Positions 1 to 5,908 of a stretch of DNA of 11,482 bases are shown here, piece after piece. Every line of letters begins with the position of its first letter. The first letter of the stretch is position 1. The notes beneath the pieces were generated by a model. That model was not told the DNA's origin, did no database searches, and saw nothing but the letters and a program-made list of their open reading frames with translations. The DNA is from Desulfobacterales bacterium (GTDB lineage: Bacteria > Desulfobacterota > Desulfobacteria > Desulfobacterales > Desulfobacteraceae): assembly GCA_022361095.1 (NCBI GenBank), contig JAKSBO010000090.1:1-11482 (forward strand). Reading direction: 5' to 3'. A program made the position numbers and the translations under genes.

Positions 1-828
1 CCTTTTGCCGAACAGTTTCCCGACCGGTTTATCGACGTAGGAATTGCCGAACAGCATGCCGTCACCTTTGCCGCAGGCCTTGCCGCCAAAGGGGCAAAGC
101 CCGTGGTGGCCATCTACTCTACCTTTTTGCAGCGCGGCTATGACCAGATTCTCCATGATGTCTGCATTGACGGCCATCCTGTAATTTTTGCCCTGGATCG
201 TGGCGGCATTGTGGGTGAAGACGGCCCCACCCACCACGGATTATTTGATTTTTCCTATCTTCGGTCCATACCGAATATAACCGTTATGGCCCCCATGGAT
301 GAAAATGAACTGGCGCGGATGATGCATACCGCCGTGGCTCACCATGGCCCAGTCGCCCTGCGTTATCCGAGGGGTGCGGGCCAGGGCGTTGATGTTGATT
401 ACAATGCCAAAGCCATGGACATTGGCAAAGCAAAGATACTTCGTACAGGCGATGATCTCCTGCTCATCGGCATCGGCCGCAGTGTCAATGATGCCATGGA
501 TGCCGCAGAACAATTATCCGCCCGGGGCATTGAAAGCACTGTGGTCAATGCCCGGTTTGTCAAGCCTTTGGATGCAGATCTGATCCTTGATCTTGCCGGA
601 AAGATCAAAAAGATGGTAACCATTGAAGAGCATGTGCTGGCCGGCGGTTTTGGATCAGCCGTTCTGGAACTGATCTGTGACAACGGCCTTTCAGGGTGTG
701 TCGTCAGCCGGGTGGGAATTAAAGATCAATTTGTTGAACACGGCAGCCAGAGTGAACTTAGAAAGGATTACGGCATTGATGCCCAGGCGGTTGTTTCAGC
801 AGGATTAAAGTTGTGCAGTGAAACATAA
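1..828 (+). CDS. dxs: 1-deoxy-D-xylulose-5-phosphate synthase, C-terminal part (5' truncated by window edge)
   Basis: DXS condenses pyruvate and glyceraldehyde-3-phosphate, using thiamine diphosphate, to make DXP, the first step of the MEP isoprenoid pathway. It is a cytosolic homodimer. The frame is open from base 1, and 275 residues are visible before the TAA at 826-828; the N-terminal ThDP half lies outside the window. Visible residue 13 onward reads DVGIAEQHAVTFAAGLA, the transketolase pyrimidine-binding signature. The Glu of GIAEQHA (bases 49-51) is the conserved proton-relay glutamate of the family. YSTFLQRGYDQ, the DRGGIVGEDGPTHHG stretch and YLRSIPN follow, all typical of DXS. The last roughly 120 residues form the transketolase C-terminal domain (the IGIGRSVNDAM region and TIEEHVLAGGFGSAV). 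No frame damage is seen. tlyA follows with an overlap or a 1-nt gap, so the two are co-transcribed. The dxs-tlyA order is common in many bacteria. Confidence 0.97.
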   Translation, partial: PFAEQFPDRFIDVGIAEQHAVTFAAGLAAKGAKPVVAIYSTFLQRGYDQILHDVCIDGHPVIFALDRGGIVGEDGPTHHGLFDFSYLRSIPNITVMAPMDENELARMMHTAVAHHGPVALRYPRGAGQGVDVDYNAKAMDIGKAKILRTGDDLLLIGIGRSVNDAMDAAEQLSARGIESTVVNARFVKPLDADLILDLAGKIKKMVTIEEHVLAGGFGSAVLELICDNGLSGCVVSRVGIKDQFVEHGSQSELRKDYGIDAQAVVSAGLKLCSET

Positions 829-1570
829 AATGGTCAGAAAACGCCTGGACCAGGCTTTAGTCGAACAGGGCGTCATACGCTCAAGGGAGCGGGCCAAAGC
901 CATGATCATGGCCGGAAAGGTCCTGGTCAACGGAATCAAAATTGATAAGCCCGGCACCCAGGTGAACCACGATGCCCGGATTGAGGTTAAGGCCCCGGAT
1001 CACCCCTATGTGAGCCGGGGCGGGCTTAAACTTGAAAAAGCCCTGCTAAGCTTTCCCGTATCTGTTCAGGATGCGGTTTGTCTGGATATCGGCGCCTCCA
1101 CAGGCGGGTTCACCGACTGCCTGCTGAAATTCGGGGCTAAAAAAGTATTTGCCGTGGATGTGGGGTACGGACAGATAGACTGGTCCCTTCGACAAAACAG
1201 CCGGGTGGTGGTCATAGAGCGAACCAATATCCGCCATCTTCCCTATGAAGCCATCGGCCGGCCTATGGATGCGGTGGTGGCGGATACCTCTTTTATCTCT
1301 TTGAAAACCGTTATCCCGTCGGCGGAACAATTCATGAGGCACGGTACGGACATCCTGGCCCTGATCAAACCCCAGTTTGAAGCGGGAAAGGAAAATGTGG
1401 GCAAAGGGGGCATTGTAAAAGACCCTGAAATCAGAAACCTGGTAAAACAGGATATTATTCAATTTTTCAGTAACAGGGGATACAAGGTGAACGGCACCGT
1501 TACCTCGCCGGTTTTGGGCGCAAAAGGTAATGAGGAATACGTAATATCTTTAGTTTATCAAAAAAAATAA
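818..1570 (+). CDS. tlyA: TlyA-family rRNA (cytidine-2'-O)-methyltransferase
   Basis: The protein has an N-terminal S4 RNA-binding domain (about residues 7-66: KRLDQALVEQG, RERAKAMIMAGKVLVNG) and an FtsJ-like SAM-dependent methyltransferase domain. The two are joined by the family's YVSRGGLKLEKAL segment (residues 64-76). The SAM motif is LDIGASTGGFTD (residues 89-100). Later conserved blocks are ADTSFISLKTVIP and the LIKPQFEAGKENVGKGGIV region, which carries the catalytic-type Lys. Characterised TlyA proteins methylate 2'-O positions of cytidines in 16S and/or 23S rRNA; which rRNAs this one modifies cannot be read from sequence. The full length of 250 aa is normal. The start is ambiguous. 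The GTG at 818 overlaps dxs by 11 nt, with a weak AGGA at 801. The ATG at 830 gives MVRKRLD, closer to the usual family N-terminus, but has no clear Shine-Dalgarno. Either start implies coupling to dxs. No hairpin terminator directly follows the TAA. Confidence 0.94.
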   Translation: MKHKMVRKRLDQALVEQGVIRSRERAKAMIMAGKVLVNGIKIDKPGTQVNHDARIEVKAPDHPYVSRGGLKLEKALLSFPVSVQDAVCLDIGASTGGFTDCLLKFGAKKVFAVDVGYGQIDWSLRQNSRVVVIERTNIRHLPYEAIGRPMDAVVADTSFISLKTVIPSAEQFMRHGTDILALIKPQFEAGKENVGKGGIVKDPEIRNLVKQDIIQFFSNRGYKVNGTVTSPVLGAKGNEEYVISLVYQKK

Positions 1571-1625
1571 AATAATTCTGTCCTTTTTATCCCATTTTGA
1601 TTATTAGAGTATTGTTATTTTTTAT

Positions 1626-1702
1626 ATGAAAGTTGATAAATTACTTTCATGTTTTGCTGTGGGATGTGTCTGGGTGTTGATATCCCAGGTCAGCCCATGG
1701 CC
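1626..1702 (+). promoter_or_regulatory. Conserved structured element, copy A, in the leader of the EF-G-like gene
   Basis: Bases 1645-1702 align without gaps to 9057-9114 with 48 of 58 identical, counted by eye. Three helices can be drawn. P1 is ATGAAAGT (1626-1633) with ACTTTCAT (1643-1650). P2 is GCTGTGGG (1656-1663) with CCCATGGC (1694-1701), 8 pairs including two G-U. P3 is CTGGG (1670-1674) with CCCAG (1684-1688), extendable by two wobble pairs, with the conserved GTTGATA in its loop. The element ends 14 nt before the AAAGGAG ribosome-binding site (1717-1723), so it is placed to affect initiation of the downstream gene. A 26-codon ORF starts inside it at 1649 and stops at the TAA at 1727-1729, sharing a base with the ATG of the next gene. 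No Shine-Dalgarno precedes that ORF. It could be an RNA regulator, a leader peptide or a dispersed repeat. I do not recognise it as a known family. Confidence 0.65.
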
Positions 1703-1728
1703 AAGATTAATATGCTAAAGGAGCCGTA

Positions 1729-3798
1729 ATGAGCGAAGAGATCAAATCCATGAGGAATGTGGCTTTTGCGGGCCATGGAGGTGCAGGCAAGACTACTCTT
1801 GCTGAGGCTATGCTTTTCAAAGCCGGGGTAACAAACCGCCTTGGCAAGGTTGAAGAGGGAAATACCGTAATGGATTTCCAGCCCGAAGAAACCAAGAAGC
1901 AGCAAAGTATTAATACGTCATTTATTAAATATACGCATGACAAGCATGTCGTTACATTAATGGATACCCCCGGGGACCAAAATTTCTTTTCTGCTGCCAA
2001 AACATGTTTTCCTGTAGCCGACAGTATGGCTTTTGTCATTGATGGTGTTGGCGGGCCTTCCGCCATGACCGAGGAAGCAGCAGTTTCAGCCCTGGAGTAT
2101 AACCTGCCTGGTTTTGTTATCATTAACAAACTTGACCGTGAACGTTCTGATTTCGGCACGGCAGTTGCCGCGTGCGATGCGTCTCTTAAAAAGAAAGTCA
2201 TACCCGTATGCTATCCAATCGGGGCAGAGGACGGGTTTAAAGGCCTTGTAAATATCGTTACCGGCGAAGCCTTTGAATATGACGCCGACGGCAAGGCGAC
2301 AAGAATAGATATCCCTGCGGATATGGCAGATGAAATTGCCGCTGACAAGGAAGAATTCGTTGAAAATATCGCAGAGCTTGATGATGATCTGCTTGAAAAA
2401 TATCTGGAAGGCGAAGAACTGAGCGAAGAAGAGATTAAAAGCGCTTTCAGAAAAGGCGTTCTTGATGCCCAGTTTTATCCGGCCATCTGCACATCCGCCG
2501 CAAAGATGATCGGCATTGATGTGGTATTTGGTTTTATTAATGACTATATGCCCTCCCCCCTTGACCGCGGCGCATGGATTGCCAAAGATGCCGATGGAAA
2601 CGATGTGGAAGTGGTACCTGACCCCGATGCCGAATTCACAGGGTTTGTATTTGCCACCATTGTTGACCCCTATGCAGGACGCCTTTCCCTTTTCCGGGTC
2701 ATTTCCGGAACACTTGGCAAGGAAGGCAACATCCTCAATGTGACCAAGGACAACAAGGAACGGTTTTCACAGCTTCTTGAAATTGCCGGTAAAGAACAAA
2801 AACAGATTACCGGTGCACTGCCCGGTGCCATTGTCGCCGTTGCAAAATTGAAAAACACCCTGACGGGAGATACCCTGACCGAGGGCAAAAATATTCAGAT
2901 TCCGGCCCCGGCCCCCTTGCCCCCGTGCATCTCTTTTGCCATTTCACCCAAGTCCAAAAGCGATGAAGATAAAATTCATGAAGCCGTACGTAAAATCCTT
3001 GAAGAGGATACCGGCCTGACCCTGCGTCGCGAAGAAGAGACCCGCCAGACCATTTTGTCCGGGCGCGGCCTGGTTCATATCGAAATTACGGCGGAAAAAA
3101 TCCAGCGTAAATTCAATGTGGGCATGGACATTGCCACCCCCAAGGTGGCCTTTCGTGAAACCTTTAAGAAAAAGGTCCGGGTCCAGGGCAAACATAAAAA
3201 ACAGTCCGGTGGCCATGGTCAGTATGGTGACTGCTGGATCGAACTTGAACCCCTTCCCAAAGGCTCCGGTTATGAGTTCGTGGATAAGATTGTGGGCGGC
3301 GTGATTCCCAGAAACTATATTCCTGCGGTTGAGGCAGGTATCCGGGAGGCTATGCAGAAAGGTATCCTGGCCGGATTTCCGTGCGTGGATTTCCGTACCA
3401 CCCTGGATTTTGGGTCCTACCATGCGGTTGACTCTTCGGAAATGGCGTTTAAAACAGCCGGTTCCCTGGCGTTTAAAAATGCTGCGGCCGAGGCCAAAGC
3501 CGTTTTACTTGAGCCCATCATGAAAGTATCGGTCAAGGCACCCGATGATGCGACAGGCGATATCATGGGTGATATGAACTCCAGACGCGGCCGGGTGCTC
3601 GGTATGGACTCCGAGGGTGACAAACAGATCATCAACGCACTTGTCCCCATGTCTGAAATGCTTCGGTATGCGCCGGATTTGGGTTCCATGACCGGTGGCC
3701 GCGGAACCTTCACCATGGAATTTGAACAATATGATGAAGTACCGCCTGATCTGTCCAAAAAAATTATTGACCAGGTCAATGCTGAAAAAGATAGTTAA
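1729..3798 (+). CDS. EF-G-like translational GTPase with atypical switch regions (FusA2 type)
   Basis: The 689-aa protein has the full five-domain EF-G layout. G1 is GHGGAGKTT (residues 15-23), G4 is NKLD (133-136) and G5 is TSA (255-257). Domains II-III follow, then domain IV beginning near KHKKQSGGHGQYGD (488-501). The C-terminal domain ends in TGGRGTFTMEFEQY. It differs from canonical FusA at points that matter. G1 lacks the usual IDAG. The switch I RGITI block is replaced by KQQSINTS. G3 reads DTPGDQNFF (79-87), with Asp83 where EF-G has the catalytic His. This places it with the EF-G-2/FusA2 paralogues rather than the main elongation factor. Its job (specialised translocation, recycling or a ribosome-rescue role) cannot be decided from sequence. 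The ATG at 1729 has a strong AAAGGAG 5 nt upstream. The gene stands alone, with structured element A before it and a terminator after it. Confidence is high for the family and low for the exact role. Confidence 0.93.
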   Translation: MSEEIKSMRNVAFAGHGGAGKTTLAEAMLFKAGVTNRLGKVEEGNTVMDFQPEETKKQQSINTSFIKYTHDKHVVTLMDTPGDQNFFSAAKTCFPVADSMAFVIDGVGGPSAMTEEAAVSALEYNLPGFVIINKLDRERSDFGTAVAACDASLKKKVIPVCYPIGAEDGFKGLVNIVTGEAFEYDADGKATRIDIPADMADEIAADKEEFVENIAELDDDLLEKYLEGEELSEEEIKSAFRKGVLDAQFYPAICTSAAKMIGIDVVFGFINDYMPSPLDRGAWIAKDADGNDVEVVPDPDAEFTGFVFATIVDPYAGRLSLFRVISGTLGKEGNILNVTKDNKERFSQLLEIAGKEQKQITGALPGAIVAVAKLKNTLTGDTLTEGKNIQIPAPAPLPPCISFAISPKSKSDEDKIHEAVRKILEEDTGLTLRREEETRQTILSGRGLVHIEITAEKIQRKFNVGMDIATPKVAFRETFKKKVRVQGKHKKQSGGHGQYGDCWIELEPLPKGSGYEFVDKIVGGVIPRNYIPAVEAGIREAMQKGILAGFPCVDFRTTLDFGSYHAVDSSEMAFKTAGSLAFKNAAAEAKAVLLEPIMKVSVKAPDDATGDIMGDMNSRRGRVLGMDSEGDKQIINALVPMSEMLRYAPDLGSMTGGRGTFTMEFEQYDEVPPDLSKKIIDQVNAEKDS

Positions 3799-3809
3799 GA
3801 TGTATATCT

Positions 3810-3835
3810 AAACCATTGGGGGCACCTGATGGTTT
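3810..3835 (+). other. Hairpin in the 3' UTR of the EF-G-like gene
   Basis: AAACCATTGGG (3810-3820) pairs with CCTGATGGTTT (3825-3835) over 11 bp, with two G-U pairs and a GGCA tetraloop. It begins 12 nt after the stop codon and 7 nt before the intrinsic terminator. It has no T-run of its own, so it is not itself a terminator. It may protect the 3' end or form the body of a short 3'-UTR-derived RNA. Confidence 0.5.
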
Positions 3836-3842
3836 GCTGAAT

Positions 3843-3877
3843 AAGCCGTCCGGGTATCGTTCCGGACGGCTTTTTTA
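3843..3877 (+). terminator. Rho-independent terminator of the EF-G-like gene
   Basis: A perfect 11-bp GC-rich stem is formed by AAGCCGTCCGG (3843-3853) and CCGGACGGCTT (3862-3872). It has an 8-nt loop and runs into T6-A-T3 at 3871-3880. It lies 44 nt after the stop of the EF-G-like gene. This is the strongest intrinsic terminator in the window and separates that gene from the reductase gene downstream. Confidence 0.93.
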
Positions 3878-3908
3878 TTTGCAGATTCATATGCCCGATG
3901 CGTCACTT

Positions 3909-3940
3909 AGTAACGTTATATTTTCTTATGTAACGTTACT
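3909..3940. promoter_or_regulatory. Two TAACGTTA palindromes 20 bp apart; candidate operator
   Basis: AGTAACGTTA (3909-3918) and TAACGTTACT (3931-3940) form a perfect 10-bp inverted repeat with a 12-nt AT-rich spacer. Each arm also contains the self-complementary octamer TAACGTTA (3911-3918 and 3931-3938). The octamers start 20 bp apart, close to two helical turns, so two protein dimers could bind the same DNA face. The implied full site is AGTAACGTTACT. It lies 257 bp upstream of the reductase gene and 32 bp after the terminator T-run. I saw no other TAACGTTA in the window. A weak AT-rich terminator is the alternative reading. Confidence 0.45.
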
Positions 3941-4044
3941 TTATTTAACACTTGATCCCTTTCTATTATTTAAAAATTTTTTATTCTCCATGATTTCAAG
4001 TAGATAATAAAGTTTTTTTGCTTCGCCTAAAAACATATCATACT

Positions 4045-4074
4045 TTGGCACAGACTGTGATTTGTCTTGATACT
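4045..4074 (+). promoter_or_regulatory. Possible sigma-70-type promoter for the reductase-rhodanese gene
   Basis: TTGGCA (4045-4050) and GATACT (4069-4074) are separated by 18 bp and resemble -35 and -10 boxes, the latter matching 4 of 6. A small palindrome CACAG-A-CTGTG (4049-4059) overlaps the -35 and spacer and could be a repressor site. Use of this promoter would give a leader of about 115 nt containing the hairpin at 4088-4124. The match is modest. Confidence 0.3.
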
Positions 4075-4087
4075 TAGTTTAATAGTT

Positions 4088-4124
4088 ACAGGCTGTCCAG
4101 GTTTTCACCGTGGTTTCAGCCTGT
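4088..4124 (+). promoter_or_regulatory. Long hairpin in the leader of the reductase-rhodanese gene
   Basis: ACAGGCTG (4088-4095) pairs perfectly with CAGCCTGT (4117-4124). Inside it, CCAGGT pairs with ACC and TGG around a TTTC loop with one bulged G, giving a nearly continuous extended stem. It is followed by a run of A, not T, so it is not a plus-strand terminator. It sits about 56 nt before the AAGGGAG ribosome-binding site. The rest of the 3799-4196 stretch shows no gene. Confidence 0.4.
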
Positions 4125-4196
4125 TAAAAAAATCATAATATCTTAGCCAGTTACACAGACTTTCACATTAAAGAACAATTAAGGGAGTTTTAAGTA

Positions 4197-5891
4197 GTGA
4201 AAAAAAAAGTACTGATCATTGGTGGCGTTGCATGTGGTCCCAAAGCCGCTTCCCGGATTAAACGACTCAACCCCGACGCTGAAGTAACCATTCTTGAAAA
4301 AGGAGAATTGCTCTCCTATGCAGGGTGCGGGTTGCCCTATTACATTTCCGGAGAGGTAAAAAATGATAGTGAACTGATGACAACACCGGCGGGCGCAGTC
4401 AGAAATCCTGATTTTTTTAAGATGGTTAAAGATATTCAGGTCAAAAACCGCACCCTGGCCGAAGCCATTGACCGCGAAAATAGAATTGTCAAAGCCGTTG
4501 ATCTTTCGACCGGCAACCCCGTTGAATATGAATATGACAGCCTTGTCCTTTCCGTGGGAAGTCAATTTAAAAAACCGCCGTTTCCCGGCATTGATCTGAC
4601 CGGTGTGCACTTTCTTCAAACGGTTGAGGATGCAAAAGGCATCAGAGATGAAAGCGGACCCCTGGAAGGGAAGAATGCCGTGGTGATCGGTGCGGGACTT
4701 ATTGGGCTTGAGGCCACGGAATCTTTAAGGGCCCAGGGAATGAACATTACCATGATTGAAATGTTAGACCAGGCCATGGGAAATATGTTTGACCATGACA
4801 TGGTGTTTCATCTTCACAATGAACTTAAGAAAAACAATGTTGTGCTCAAAACCCTGGAAACGGTCCGGGAAATCAAAGGCAATGACCAATCGGCCGTACA
4901 ATCCGTTGTTACGGACAAGGGGGAATACCCTGCGGATCTGGTGCTGGTCGCTGTGGGTGTGAACCCCAATACCCAGCTTGCAAAAGAGGCCGGCCTTGAC
5001 ATTGGCGAAACCGGTGCCATCCGGGTGGACGCTTCCATGCGGACGTCGGACCCCGATATTTATGCCGGTGGTGACTGTGTTGAAAACCTTTCCATTATCA
5101 CGGGAAAACCCATGTTTGCCCCCATGGGCTCTACTGCCAACAAACACGGCAGAGTCATCGGCGATAATATTTGCGGCATATCTTCAGAGTTCAAGGGGAT
5201 TTGCGGTACGGCCATCTGCCGGGTTTTCGGCATCAATGTATCCAGAACAGGCTTGACCGAAACGCAGGCCAAAGATATGGGGTATGACTGCGTTACCGTA
5301 TTAAGCCCTGCCCCTGACAAACCCCACTTTCTTGACGAGGCCAAATTGATCGTTATTAAACTGGTGGTGGATAAAGCGACCCATAAACTTTTAGGTGCCC
5401 AGATTGTGGGCCCCGGCGATGTGGCAAAACGCATGGAAGTGGTTGTGGCCAATATTTCATCCGGAGCCAAAGTAACCGACATTGCCCAGTATGATCTGGC
5501 CTATGCCCCGCCCTTTTCCCCGGCCATGGACAATATCATCACAGCGGCCAATATTGCTGAAAACAAACTTTACGATATCGGCAGTTCCCTGTCACCTGTT
5601 GAGGTCCAGGCCAAAATAGAAAACGGCGATGATTTTATATTCCTTGATGTGCGCTCCCCCAAAGAGTTCGAGGAGATGCGCATTGAAGATCCCAGGGTTA
5701 AGCTGGTCCCCCTGGGTCAATTGAGAAATCTTCTTTCCGAGTTGCCCATGGACAAGGAGATCATTGCGTTTTGCAAAATCTCTCTGCGTGGTTATGAGGC
5801 CGAACGTATTTTAAAAGGGGCAGGCTATACAAACATAAAATACATGGACGGCGGTGTGGTGTGCTGGCCATATAAAAAATTCGTTGCATAA
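4197..5891 (+). CDS. FAD-dependent CoA-disulfide/persulfide reductase fused to a rhodanese domain
   Basis: The 564-aa protein belongs to the pyridine nucleotide-disulfide oxidoreductase family of the CoA-disulfide reductase (CoADR-RHD) type. The N-terminal FAD site is VLIIGGVACGPKAA (residues 5-18). The single redox cysteine is in SYAGCGLPYY (Cys44), the CoADR signature. The NAD(P)H site is VVIGAGLIGLE (G165, G167, G170). The second FAD contact is IYAGGDC (289-294). A dimerisation domain follows, then a C-terminal rhodanese domain (about 470-564) with FLDVRSPKEF (482-491) and an active-site loop CKISLRG (Cys526, Arg531). Known fusions of this type reduce CoA disulfide or CoA persulfide, polysulfide or sulfur with NAD(P)H, the rhodanese relaying sulfane sulfur. 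The start is GTG with AAGGGAG at 4181-4187, 9 nt upstream. It is probably monocistronic and ends 17 nt from a convergent gene with no visible terminator between. The substrate is inferred from the family. Confidence 0.92.
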   Translation: MKKKVLIIGGVACGPKAASRIKRLNPDAEVTILEKGELLSYAGCGLPYYISGEVKNDSELMTTPAGAVRNPDFFKMVKDIQVKNRTLAEAIDRENRIVKAVDLSTGNPVEYEYDSLVLSVGSQFKKPPFPGIDLTGVHFLQTVEDAKGIRDESGPLEGKNAVVIGAGLIGLEATESLRAQGMNITMIEMLDQAMGNMFDHDMVFHLHNELKKNNVVLKTLETVREIKGNDQSAVQSVVTDKGEYPADLVLVAVGVNPNTQLAKEAGLDIGETGAIRVDASMRTSDPDIYAGGDCVENLSIITGKPMFAPMGSTANKHGRVIGDNICGISSEFKGICGTAICRVFGINVSRTGLTETQAKDMGYDCVTVLSPAPDKPHFLDEAKLIVIKLVVDKATHKLLGAQIVGPGDVAKRMEVVVANISSGAKVTDIAQYDLAYAPPFSPAMDNIITAANIAENKLYDIGSSLSPVEVQAKIENGDDFIFLDVRSPKEFEEMRIEDPRVKLVPLGQLRNLLSELPMDKEIIAFCKISLRGYEAERILKGAGYTNIKYMDGGVVCWPYKKFVA

Positions 5892-5908
5892 AAAATTATT
5901 GGTTCGGG

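Noticed and set aside
1626..1655. Terminator for dxs-tlyA formed by ATGAAAGT/ACTTTCAT followed by GTTTT
   Set aside because: The stem is weak and AT-rich, the T-run is only four, and the same pairing recurs in copy B where no upstream gene needs terminating. It is better explained as helix P1 of the element.
1654..1729. HypC-like MCLGV start within the element A peptide
   Set aside because: HypC starts with MCL but is about 75-95 aa with a following conserved fold. Here the reading frame ends after about 20 more residues and copy B lacks the M-C pair.
3816..4007. Plus-strand ORF after the EF-G-like gene
   Set aside because: It reads through the intrinsic terminator and the TAACGTTA repeats, has no ribosome-binding site and gives no recognisable protein.
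4046..4060. Sigma-54 promoter suggested by TGGCAC
   Set aside because: The expected TTGC block at -12, five bases further on, reads GTGA, so the essential GC is missing.
5892..5908. Bidirectional terminator between the convergent reductase and SPL-like genes
   Set aside because: The 17-bp gap has no inverted repeat, so any termination signal would have to lie inside the coding regions.
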